NCBI RefSeq assembly: GCF_004118675.1 | Contig: NZ_SDHZ01000001.1 | Span: 930,001 to 994,000 of the forward strand | DNA from: Filimonas effusa | GTDB lineage: Bacteria > Bacteroidota > Bacteroidia > Chitinophagales > Chitinophagaceae | Length of the DNA stretch: 64,000 nt | Reading direction: 5' to 3' | Part shown: positions 27,207 through 35,198 of the stretch, piece after piece | Layout of the letters: each line of letters opens with the position of its first letter | How positions within the stretch are numbered: position 1 is the stretch's first letter | Made by a program: the position numbers and the translations under genes | Notes under the pieces: generated by a model | Told to the model about the DNA's origin: nothing | The model's database searches: none | What the model saw: only the letters and a program-made list of their open reading frames with translations

Positions 27207-27277
27207 CTCAACAACTTCTGCCACCAAAATTGATTTTTTTGGTGCTATCTTCGCGCTCTTAAAGTTCTTATCTTTTT

Positions 27278-28213
27278 ATGATTAGCAGAAGAAATATACG
27301 GGTTAAAGTGATGCAATTGATCTATTCTCTTGAACAGATGGATGATAAAACCGATAAAACCGACCCCGTAAAAGCTTTGTCCAAACAGCTGGATCTTACT
27401 CGTGAGTTATTTGTTTATCTGCTGCATTTTATTACCCAGGTTGCCCAATACGCTGAACTCGACTCCAAATACAGGGCCTCCAAACACCTGCCAAGCAAAG
27501 AAGATCTTAACGTTAACACCAAGATAGCAGGTAATGAACTGTTGTGGAAAGTGCTCGAAAGCGCTTCCTACCGTAAAGCGCTTGAAATAAACATGCCTTC
27601 CGGCATCGACAGTGTGGAATGGGTTCGTAAAATGTACACCAGCCTCGTTGATTCCGATATCTACCAGGAATATATTCAGCAGCCTTCCCGTGAGCCAAAA
27701 AAAGAGAAAGAGATCATCCTCTTCATCTTTACCGATCTCATGCTGCCCAATGAAGAATTTCTATCGTTTGTAGAAGAAAACTTTCCCAACTGGGATGATG
27801 ATGCGGAAATGATGATGCAATTAATGACCAGCTACCTGCAAAAGCCCGCCAGCTACGACCTGCAGGATATGCTGGGCGCAGAAAAATGGCAGTTTGCCCG
27901 TTCCCTGCTCACCACCGTTCTTAATAAAAAAGACTACCTCACTGATCTTATCAAACCCAAACTTAAGAACTGGGATGCCGAGAGAATTGCGATTCTCGAC
28001 ATGATCCTGATGCAAATGGGTATTGCCGAATTCCTGTATTTCGAGACCATCCCTCCCAAAGTAACCATCAACGAATGTATCGATCTCGCCAAAGCTTACA
28101 GTACGCCTCAAAGCGGACAGTTTGTAAACGGTATCCTCGACAGCATTCATAAGGAACTGGTAGCCGAAAACAAGATCCATAAGATTGACTTCAATAAACA
28201 AAAAGCCGGATAA
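27278..28213 (+). CDS. nusB: transcription antitermination factor NusB
   Basis: The protein has 311 aa, far longer than the ~140 aa of E. coli NusB but normal for Bacteroidota, which carry an N-terminal extension. The start SRRNIRVKVMQLIYSLEQ and the C-terminal domain (~200-300: WDAERIAILDMILMQMGIAEFL, PPKVTINECIDLAKAYSTPQSGQFVNGILD) are diagnostic. It binds boxA RNA with NusE/S10 to promote antitermination on rRNA operons. It overlaps the DUF1573 gene by one base (TAATG). Confidence 0.95.
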   Translation: MISRRNIRVKVMQLIYSLEQMDDKTDKTDPVKALSKQLDLTRELFVYLLHFITQVAQYAELDSKYRASKHLPSKEDLNVNTKIAGNELLWKVLESASYRKALEINMPSGIDSVEWVRKMYTSLVDSDIYQEYIQQPSREPKKEKEIILFIFTDLMLPNEEFLSFVEENFPNWDDDAEMMMQLMTSYLQKPASYDLQDMLGAEKWQFARSLLTTVLNKKDYLTDLIKPKLKNWDAERIAILDMILMQMGIAEFLYFETIPPKVTINECIDLAKAYSTPQSGQFVNGILDSIHKELVAENKIHKIDFNKQKAG

Positions 28214-28656
28214 TGAAATACATGGCTCTTTTACTGCTGGTTGCTGCCATGGCCGCCTGCAATAACAATTCCACCACTAAGCTGAAGGCCGAAGAACTAA
28301 GCAAGGTACAGGCCGATACTGCCCGCTACACAACAATAGCCTGGGTCGATTCCATTCATCAGAACATCGGCACCCTTACCATAGGCGAGAAGGTGGAGAT
28401 CAAATACCGTGTTAAAAATACAGGCCAATACCCGCTGATCCTCACCAATGTGGTGGCCAGCTGCGGTTGTACCGTGCCGTCGTATACAAAAGAACCGATA
28501 GCGCCTGGCGCAGAAGGCGTTATTACAGCTTCGTTCGACAGTAACAGGTCGCCACACCCTGGTGAATTCAGAAAAACGGTGGGCGTTACCGCCAATACAA
28601 AACCTGCTGCATTTACTGAACTCGTATTTTCCGGCCTGCTCAAAGAAGCGAAATAG
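28213..28656 (+). CDS. DUF1573 domain lipoprotein
   Basis: The 147-aa lipoprotein has the lipobox LLLVAAMAAC. The DUF1573 (Ig-like, ASH-type) domain is clear from VEIKYRVKNTGQYPLILTNVVASCGCTVP and GAEGVITASFDSN, including the conserved SCGCT. It is translationally coupled to nusB (TAATG overlap) and sits before yajC, a gene order common in Bacteroidota. Its function is unknown; it is probably periplasmic. Confidence 0.9.
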   Translation: MKYMALLLLVAAMAACNNNSTTKLKAEELSKVQADTARYTTIAWVDSIHQNIGTLTIGEKVEIKYRVKNTGQYPLILTNVVASCGCTVPSYTKEPIAPGAEGVITASFDSNRSPHPGEFRKTVGVTANTKPAAFTELVFSGLLKEAK

Positions 28657-28680
28657 TGCGGCACTTAACATAAAAGACAA

Positions 28681-28688
28681 TAGATTTG
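28681..28688 (+). promoter_or_regulatory. candidate -7 box for yajC
   Basis: TAGATTTG, an exact TAnnTTTG match, lies 25 nt upstream of the yajC start. It suggests a separate promoter besides read-through from nusB. Confidence 0.5.
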
Positions 28689-28712
28689 CACGAATTCTAT
28701 AATTAACATTAA

Positions 28713-29066
28713 ATGACCATGACGTATTCTTTATTATTGGCTGCGCCACAGGGACAACAGGGAGGCGGTGCTTCTTTTCAATTGATTATGATGGGCGCCA
28801 TTATTCTGGTATTCTGGCTGTTCATGATCCGTCCGCAAGCTAAAAAAGCAAAAGAACAAAAGAAATTTATCGATAACCTGCAAAAAGGTGACAAAATAGT
28901 AACCATCGCCGGCATTCACGGTAAGATCGAAAAAGTAAACGAAGACAATACTTTACAACTCGAAGTGAGCCCTGGTAGCTATATCAAGATCGAAAAATCT
29001 GCTATCAGCCAGGATTGGACTGCAGCCCTGAACAAAGCGGCAGCAGGCGCTACTGCAGTAAAATAA
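28713..29066 (+). CDS. yajC: preprotein translocase subunit YajC
   Basis: This is a 117-aa single-pass membrane protein of the SecDF-YajC complex. The TM helix FQLIMMGAIILVFWLFMIRPQAKKAKEQKKF, followed by LQKGDKIVTIAGIHGKIEKV, is the family signature. Its partner SecDF is encoded ~6 kb to the left. The alternative start two codons downstream (MTYSLL) is equally possible. Confidence 0.95.
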   Translation: MTMTYSLLLAAPQGQQGGGASFQLIMMGAIILVFWLFMIRPQAKKAKEQKKFIDNLQKGDKIVTIAGIHGKIEKVNEDNTLQLEVSPGSYIKIEKSAISQDWTAALNKAAAGATAVK

Positions 29067-29085
29067 TTTCCGCAGAAAGCATTAC

Positions 29086-29120
29086 GCAAGAGGCTGTACC
29101 ATACCGGTACGGCCTCTTGC
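29086..29120 (+). terminator. hairpin terminator after yajC
   Basis: GCAAGAGGCTGTACC pairs with GGTACGGCCTCTTGC with one mismatch. The T-tail is weak (ATTATAAA). It lies 20 nt after the yajC stop. Confidence 0.6.
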
Positions 29121-29207
29121 ATTATAAAAGCCTTTCAACTTACAGTATTCTGTCATCCGCCGTCTGTCATCTATACTTATCTTGCATCCCAAAATAAATC
29201 TGCATAC

Positions 29208-29801
29208 ATGATACGGGTAGGTTTAACAGGAGGCATCGGCAGCGGAAAAAGTATGGTAGCCCGCATCTTCAAGGTACTGGGTATCCCAGTCTTTGACGCT
29301 GATGCAACCACCAAAAACATAATGGCCACCGACAAAGAGCTGCAACAGCGGTTGATGGAGGTGTTTGGACCAAAGATCTTTGCGAACGGCGTATTGGACA
29401 GGAAACTACTGGCCTCTATCGTTTTCCCCGATCCCTTTAAGCTGGAACAGCTCAACGCCCTGGTACATCCTGCAGCGATTGCCGCGGCCGCTAAATGGAT
29501 GCAGCAGCAAACTGCTCCCTATGCCATCAAAGAAGCAGCCTTGTTCTTTGAAGCAGGCTCCGCCGGTGACCTGGATTATGTTATTGGAGTAACCGCCCCT
29601 AAAGCTTTACGTATCAAACGTGTCATGGATCGCGACAACGTGAGCAGGATGGAAGTGCTTACCCGCATGAGCCGCCAGATCGATGACGACATCAAAATGC
29701 GCCTCTGCGATTTTGTAATAATGAACGATGAACAACAACCCCTGATCAACCAGGTATTGTCCATTCACGAAAAACTGATCGGTCTTGAACAACATAAATA
29801 G
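29208..29801 (+). CDS. coaE: dephospho-CoA kinase
   Basis: The 197-aa P-loop kinase carries out the last step of coenzyme A synthesis (ATP + dephospho-CoA to CoA). The P-loop GGIGSGKS lies at residues 8-15. The DADATTK substrate motif (FDADATTKNIM), the LVHPA motif and the C-terminal NDEQQPLINQVLSIH match the family. It is preceded by a CATCCGCCGTC-type intergenic repeat. The next gene's start overlaps its end by 17 nt. Confidence 0.95.
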   Translation: MIRVGLTGGIGSGKSMVARIFKVLGIPVFDADATTKNIMATDKELQQRLMEVFGPKIFANGVLDRKLLASIVFPDPFKLEQLNALVHPAAIAAAAKWMQQQTAPYAIKEAALFFEAGSAGDLDYVIGVTAPKALRIKRVMDRDNVSRMEVLTRMSRQIDDDIKMRLCDFVIMNDEQQPLINQVLSIHEKLIGLEQHK

Positions 29802-30180
29802 TACAGCCAACACCTGGCAGCGCAAAAAGCCCTTCCTGATCGCTATTTTCATAGCCATCGTCGCCACCTGTTTAGGGGCCTGGTATATATTCATACCCAG
29901 GGCGGCGTTGATCAACCTGCCTTATCGCTGGGAGCGGATTCCTTTAGGACAAAAACGCGAAATGGTAATACGCTCGCTAGGAAAAGCCACCTACAGCGAT
30001 AGCACTACCGTATTACAACAAGGAGAGATCTGGGTAGCCAATCGCACAAACGGCGATTATACTCTTTCCATTTATTACAACCGCGACTCCATAGCAGATG
30101 CCTGCCAGATCAGTTTCGACTACAAACTTGGTTTCCTCAGCAAACACTATCTGTTGAAGGCGGAAACCTGGAAGAAATAG
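29785..30180 (+). CDS. membrane-anchored hypothetical protein
   Basis: The 131-aa protein has one TM helix (LIAIFIAIVATCLGAWYIFI) and a ~95-residue extracytoplasmic part. The latter starts PLGQKREMVIRSLGKAT and ends in beta strands, loosely like SmpA/OmlA (BamE)-fold domains. It begins at a TTG inside the last codons of coaE and is therefore probably translationally coupled to it. No function can be assigned. Its stop lies 1 nt from the stop of the convergent RlmK gene. Confidence 0.62.
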   Translation: MNNINSTANTWQRKKPFLIAIFIAIVATCLGAWYIFIPRAALINLPYRWERIPLGQKREMVIRSLGKATYSDSTTVLQQGEIWVANRTNGDYTLSIYYNRDSIADACQISFDYKLGFLSKHYLLKAETWKK

Positions 30181-30181
30181 C

Positions 30182-31129
30182 TTATTTCACCATCCGGTAG
30201 CACCAGCGTTTGAGTTTGCCCTCGAAGTCGAAAGGTGTAGTGGCGCGCGTAATATCTTTCCATTCCGAAACCTGCAGTTTATCTGCTTCCAGTTGAAACC
30301 GCGTGAAATTGGTGCTGAAATACAACAGGCCTCCTGGCGTTAAAGTATGCATTACATCATTGATAAGCTCCACATGATCGCGTTGGATATCCAGGAAATC
30401 TTTCATGCGTTTACTGTTGCTGAAAGTAGGAGGGTCCATGACCACCAGGTCGAACTGGCCGGGCTGTAAAGTTTTGAGGTATTGTTTTACATCCGCATGA
30501 ATAAAATGATAGGCGCCGGGTTTGGTTAGTTCATTTAAAGCAAAATTATCTTCTCCCCAGCTCAGATAAGTCTTGGACAAATCTACCGAAGTAACGCTTT
30601 GTGCGCCCCCTGCAGCGGCATACACTGAAAACGAGCCTGTATAGCAAAAGAGATTGAGCATGCGCTTATCCTTACATTCCTCCTGTACCATCTTACGCGT
30701 AATACGGTGATCGAGGAACAAGCCTGTATCCAGGTAATCGGTAAGGTTGACTTTGAATTTGAGGCCGGCCTCTTCTACTGTAAAGAAATCTTTTTCAACT
30801 CCTATCTTTTCATATTGGTCTTGTCCGCGGTGCGACATACGTTTACGCTGGCGTACATATATCTTTTCTTCCGGCACCTCCAGCAGGCGGGCGATAATAC
30901 TAATACATTGATCGAGCCAGGCCTCATGTTCCTCTTCCTCCATACCATGCCTGCGCAGGTATTCTGCGAGGTAAACCTTGTCTTCATAGCGTTCAATGGA
31001 AAACGGGAACTCAGGCATATCATGGTCATACACCCTGTAACAGGTTACCCCCTGCCGCCTGGCCTGCTTACTCTTGTGTTTATATACTTTCAGCAGGCGG
31101 TTCTCGAACATCTGTAGCTTATCGTCCAT
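30182..31129 (-). CDS. RlmK-like 23S rRNA (guanine-N7) methyltransferase
   Basis: A stand-alone protein (~315 aa) equivalent to the C-terminal half of E. coli RlmL/RlmKL. Diagnostic parts are FENRLLKVYKHKSKQARRQG with CYRVYDHDMPEFPFSIE, the AdoMet motif LNLFCYTGSFSVYAA, the acidic VTSVDLSKTYLSW, and the catalytic-type DPPTFSNSKRM. It would methylate G2069 of 23S rRNA. The RlmL (N2) half is not encoded nearby. I favour the ATG at 31129; an ATG at 31156 would add nine residues. Confidence 0.85.
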   Translation of the reverse strand: MDDKLQMFENRLLKVYKHKSKQARRQGVTCYRVYDHDMPEFPFSIERYEDKVYLAEYLRRHGMEEEEHEAWLDQCISIIARLLEVPEEKIYVRQRKRMSHRGQDQYEKIGVEKDFFTVEEAGLKFKVNLTDYLDTGLFLDHRITRKMVQEECKDKRMLNLFCYTGSFSVYAAAGGAQSVTSVDLSKTYLSWGEDNFALNELTKPGAYHFIHADVKQYLKTLQPGQFDLVVMDPPTFSNSKRMKDFLDIQRDHVELINDVMHTLTPGGLLYFSTNFTRFQLEADKLQVSEWKDITRATTPFDFEGKLKRWCYRMVK

Positions 31130-31606
31130 GATACAAAAATAGTCCCGCCAGTTCATGAAACGAATAGAAACTATAGTTTCCGGCTAAAATAAAAACCAGG
31201 GTTATCCCCAGGTAACCTTTTACATAAAGAAGGTAAACTTGTAACGGCAAATGAAAATACCAATCACCTAAAACCCAATAGCCTTGTACACCCAAACACT
31301 AACAAACAAAAGAGCGGTATATATAACTGCTCCCATTGCCATAGCCAGACCACCGGTTTTATTTCGTATAGTATGGCATTTTTTAGTAAAATAAGAGAGT
31401 TTCAGGTTTCCCGTTTTATAGTTCTTGATATCAATAGGTTAGCCGGATTTTTTTTGTTTTTTCCCGCCGGCATTTCTTCTTCCTTTCCTCCTTCATAATA
31501 GTTGCTGGCTATAGAAGCATTGTGCAGTAGAGCCCCCGTGAGTTTTGCTCCGAAATCAGTTACGGTTTTGATTGATAATGTTTTGTCACTACAAACTAAA
31601 TCACTT
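31130..31606. other. gene-free region, leader of RHS locus
   Basis: No gene is seen. This AT-rich, T-run-containing stretch should hold the promoter and leader of the RHS locus at 31607. It contains CACCTAAAACCCAAT (31265-31279), similar to leader words upstream of 42940 and 45998. A weak hairpin lies at 31311-31331. No convincing TAnnTTTG box was found. Confidence 0.4.
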
Positions 31607-32776
31607 ATGAAAATTTACAGGGTAATTTTCTGTTTGTTTTTTTCTATAAAAGTATTTAGCCAGGTCAATCATGTCTCGGGAAGTGCTGCTTATACACTTC
31701 CGGTATTTAATTACGCAGACAAAAGAAGCGGCCTTAGCCACAATGTAAGTATTGATTATAGCTCCGATGGCGGATTAAGAGTGCAGGAAGTGGCTTCGGC
31801 AGTCGGAACAGGGTGGAACATCATTGCAAGCGGGGTGATAGAAAGGATGCAGCTGGGGGAACCCGATGATCAGTACAATCCGGTAAATTATGGGTTTGCT
31901 GCTGATAAACAGATCATTAAACGGGAGCTGAACAGGTGGGAGGATTTCGATGAATATTATTCCAATGGTTATATGTATGCGCAATATGCGCTTAACGCAG
32001 ATGCGAGAAGTCTTGCCGTATTTCCCCGCTTTCGCGGAAGTCATACCAAGGATTATAAAATGAGCCCCATCGGCGCTACAGATCGGGAGCAGGATATCTT
32101 CATGTGTAATTTGAACGGCCGCATTGTAAGATTTTTAATAGGGAAAAACGGATCTGATTTCCCCGTGGAGATCCTCGACGACAGCAAGATCAAAGTAAGC
32201 TTCGTGCTGGAAGATATGAGGAACCGGAATATCAGAACAAGGATAAGATCCTTTACTGTAAAAGATGAGAAAGGATTCGTTTATGTCTTTGATCAAATCG
32301 AAACGGCAGATGTGATAAGAGCCAGGAATAAGCTGGTGAACAATATACCTTTCGCTTCCGGGGCAGGAACAACGCCTGCAGTAGCAGTGATGGAAAGTTA
32401 TCCTATAGGCCCCAGGGTGGTAAAAAAATGGCACTTATCAAAAATAAGCAACCCTTTTACAGGCGAAAAAATAGAGTTTCAGTATAACAATGCAAGGATA
32501 GAAAACCTTGCGATAAAAACTTCCGTAGCACAGTATATAAAAGAAGATGATGGCCGCAAAGCTGTTACGGTAATGGAAAATAAGTCGTTCCTCGACATTA
32601 AGCTGCTGTCACGTATTGTCTTCCCCGATCGTCATGAAATACTCCTGCATTATACCGGTGACCGCGTTGATTTTCATGGCGCTGGTTATATAGATAAGAT
32701 CTCTCTTCTGTATAAAGGTGTTGTGAAAAAATACTATGATCTTGAATACGGTTACTTCCATAAAAAAGAATTGTAA
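31607..32776 (+). CDS. secreted SpvB/RHS-like protein, N-terminal part (frameshifted)
   Basis: The start MKIYRVIFCLFFSIKVFSQ is a signal peptide; upstream in-frame Met codons lack one. The N-terminal region (YTLPVFNYADKRSGLSHNVSIDYSS, VASAVGTGWNIIASGVIERM) is the beginning typical of Bacteroidota SpvB/RHS-like surface proteins. The same layout is seen in the 1884-aa protein at 49447. The frame stops at 32776, in the middle of a domain (YDLEYGYFHKKEL). The expected continuation (RIVTAATLNNSGYVQDYARLCLKSIRLK) is in another frame starting right at the A6 run 32762-32767. Together with the next entry this is one ~1190-aa protein, so the break is a frameshift, an assembly error or a slippage site. 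Confidence 0.75.
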   Translation: MKIYRVIFCLFFSIKVFSQVNHVSGSAAYTLPVFNYADKRSGLSHNVSIDYSSDGGLRVQEVASAVGTGWNIIASGVIERMQLGEPDDQYNPVNYGFAADKQIIKRELNRWEDFDEYYSNGYMYAQYALNADARSLAVFPRFRGSHTKDYKMSPIGATDREQDIFMCNLNGRIVRFLIGKNGSDFPVEILDDSKIKVSFVLEDMRNRNIRTRIRSFTVKDEKGFVYVFDQIETADVIRARNKLVNNIPFASGAGTTPAVAVMESYPIGPRVVKKWHLSKISNPFTGEKIEFQYNNARIENLAIKTSVAQYIKEDDGRKAVTVMENKSFLDIKLLSRIVFPDRHEILLHYTGDRVDFHGAGYIDKISLLYKGVVKKYYDLEYGYFHKKEL

Positions 32777-35187
32777 CTGCTGCAACCCTTAATAATAGCG
32801 GTTACGTTCAGGACTATGCGAGATTATGTTTGAAAAGCATAAGGCTTAAAACAAAAGATGGTAATAAAATGCCTCCTTACGTCTTCAGCTACTATACCGG
32901 AGACGAATCTTCAGACCCGCTGGATAGGGTGCCGTCCAGGTATACTTATTCGATAGACCATTTCGGCTTCTACAATAAATCGAATCATATCGACGATAAT
33001 GTCCCGGGTACTTTTGCAGCTTACAATTCCGCGGCACTCAAACAAACCTTTATTGATTATCTGTTAACGCCGGTTACCTACAGGGCAATTGCTCCCGGAG
33101 CTGCAAAATGGGGCTTGCTAAAAGCTGTGACGAATCCTGCCGGAGGGAAATTTACTTATAAATACGAACAGAATAAAAGACTGGACTTAAGCGGCAACGA
33201 GCAAAACGCTCCAGGCGTAAGAGTGTATGAAACACTAAGTGAAGATCTTACCGCGAATAGCCCTGCCGTTACCGTAAAATATAAATACGCATTGGAGAAT
33301 GGCGTTTCATCAGGCTGGGGTTGTAACGATGATATTCTTCCAACATATAAAACGGAGAAACAAACCCATATCGAGGAAGATCATACCTCTTTTACAAATT
33401 ATGATAAAGGTGGCATTTACGCTTACGACGATGCTTCATTAAACACTTACAGAACAATTGGATCTATCGTAAATATTGTGAGCTCGGTAGTTATTACGGC
33501 GTTGTTACCCGGAAATGTATTAGGGCCTGTCATCAATTTTGTTTTCAATTTCCTCTTCAATTTTCTATTGGGTGCAATTGCAGGACTGTTCGGCGGAGGC
33601 TCAACAGACAGGACGATTGTAGAATATAATATGTATTCCCCTGCGTTCAGTAATCAAAGCCCCTTCTATTACAGCAGGGTCGAGCAGTTCAATGAAGCTG
33701 CTTCCAATGGCAAAACAGTTTTTTATTTTACCAAACCGGCAAACTATTCAGCCGAAATTGCGTCACTGCAATTCCCATACGCAAACAAGCCAAGATATGA
33801 TTCCTGGAAATATGGATTACCGCTGAAAACGGAAACCTATAACAGGAACGGAATTAAAGTACATGCAGTAGAAAATAGCTATACCTTCTGGTCTGGGTCT
33901 CTAAATGAAAACTACTTCAGTAATAGGAAGATTCAGCCTAACAGATATTACTCAGGCCGCTATAGCGACGACGGACATATTTACGGAAGCGCCGGCGTAC
34001 AACAAAGCTGGCTGACTGTTGATCAGTATGTCTATAAAAAAGGACGGGCATTCCTGAGTCAGATCACAGTATCTGACTATAACGAAACAAATGCTGCTGA
34101 AATCTCCCGACGGACAGTAAGTTATAGCTATAACAGCACAAACCACCTGGTCGCCAGCGAAATTACACAGGATAGCAAAGGGCAGCTAACAGGCACCAAT
34201 ACATACTATGCCTGTGACTATAACGATGGCGCAGGTAGTATGATCGCTGCGTTAAAAAATAATAATCTTAATGGTATAGAAGTAACTACCGTCGACTGGA
34301 AAGCATTGAATGATCTAAGGCTTTTGATTGGTGCGAGGTCTGTAGATTTTCAGTCGCTGCCGAATGGTAGAATAAGGCCCGTCGTTACCTATAAAACAAA
34401 TCTGAGTGAGCCGGTTGCTGCAAGCATCACTTATGCTGTGGAGCCGGATAATATTCATGGCTATCCTTTTTTTGAAGTGCGAAACCAAATGACCTACGAC
34501 GGTCAGGGTAACCTGGTTGAAATAAAAGACAATGAAAACCATGTCACCAGTTATATCTACGGCAATAATAACAGGAGAATAATAGCGGAAGTAATAGGAG
34601 CGGATGCCGCTAAAACAATGTACACCTCTTTTGAACCCGATAGTTATCTGTCTGTAACAAATCCTCCTGCGGGATATGATCCCGGTAACAACAACCGCTT
34701 TTCTTTAGATCCTTTCTATGTAGAAAATAATATGTGTCCTACCGGAGACTATTGTTATAACCTGAAAGGAGAGCTGCAGTTGCATATAGTGCCAGCCGAA
34801 AGTTATATCGTCTCCTGTTGGGCCACTGCTACGGTTAACCTGCTGGCCGGAGATAATCAGCCGATTCCCAAATCGAAAACAGGACCCGCGATCAACGGAT
34901 GGACTTACTATGAATTTGCAGTCCCTGCCGGCGCGTCAAACATTCACTTCGCCAAAGTAGCGGCAAACGCAGCGTCTATACTGGTCGATGAAGTAAGAAT
35001 GTATCCGGCAGGTGCAAAAATGGCAACAACCTCATACGATCCAACGCTTGGGAAAACTGCCGAATGCGATGTCAATAACAGGATAACATACTACGAATAC
35101 GATGCATTAGGCAGGTTGATCAATGTCAGGAATGAATTCAGAAATATCACCAAAACATACGAATACCATTATCAGCTTAACGACTAA
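32767..35187 (+). CDS. secreted SpvB/RHS-like protein, C-terminal part (frameshifted)
   Basis: This is the continuation of the gene starting at 31607, in a different frame; the first usable internal start is a TTG at 32830. It contains SpvB/RHS-type strand repeats (KAVTNPAGGKFTYKYEQNKR, NENHVTSYIYGNNNRRIIAEVIG). A very hydrophobic, Gly-containing ~45-residue segment lies at 33463-33600. Near the end comes a jelly-roll-like module (YYEFAVPAGASNIHFAKV ... ILVDEVRMYPAGAKM). It ends in a YD repeat (YEYDALGRLINVRN). The DUF6443/RHS gene follows 11 nt later. The layout recalls the TcB (SpvB-containing) component of Tc toxins preceding TcC. Confidence 0.75.
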   Translation, partial: RIVTAATLNNSGYVQDYARLCLKSIRLKTKDGNKMPPYVFSYYTGDESSDPLDRVPSRYTYSIDHFGFYNKSNHIDDNVPGTFAAYNSAALKQTFIDYLLTPVTYRAIAPGAAKWGLLKAVTNPAGGKFTYKYEQNKRLDLSGNEQNAPGVRVYETLSEDLTANSPAVTVKYKYALENGVSSGWGCNDDILPTYKTEKQTHIEEDHTSFTNYDKGGIYAYDDASLNTYRTIGSIVNIVSSVVITALLPGNVLGPVINFVFNFLFNFLLGAIAGLFGGGSTDRTIVEYNMYSPAFSNQSPFYYSRVEQFNEAASNGKTVFYFTKPANYSAEIASLQFPYANKPRYDSWKYGLPLKTETYNRNGIKVHAVENSYTFWSGSLNENYFSNRKIQPNRYYSGRYSDDGHIYGSAGVQQSWLTVDQYVYKKGRAFLSQITVSDYNETNAAEISRRTVSYSYNSTNHLVASEITQDSKGQLTGTNTYYACDYNDGAGSMIAALKNNNLNGIEVTTVDWKALNDLRLLIGARSVDFQSLPNGRIRPVVTYKTNLSEPVAASITYAVEPDNIHGYPFFEVRNQMTYDGQGNLVEIKDNENHVTSYIYGNNNRRIIAEVIGADAAKTMYTSFEPDSYLSVTNPPAGYDPGNNNRFSLDPFYVENNMCPTGDYCYNLKGELQLHIVPAESYIVSCWATATVNLLAGDNQPIPKSKTGPAINGWTYYEFAVPAGASNIHFAKVAANAASILVDEVRMYPAGAKMATTSYDPTLGKTAECDVNNRITYYEYDALGRLINVRNEFRNITKTYEYHYQLND

Positions 35188-35198
35188 AAGTTGCAGCC

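Noticed and set aside
27013-27277. CIRCE/HrcA operator upstream of groES
   Set aside because: No TTAGCACTC-N9-GAGTGCTAA was found; only an unrelated direct repeat and a short inverted repeat are present.
31502-31606. Upstream start of the RHS-like gene at 31502
   Set aside because: The extra 35 residues would precede and destroy a clear signal peptide that begins at the ATG at 31607.
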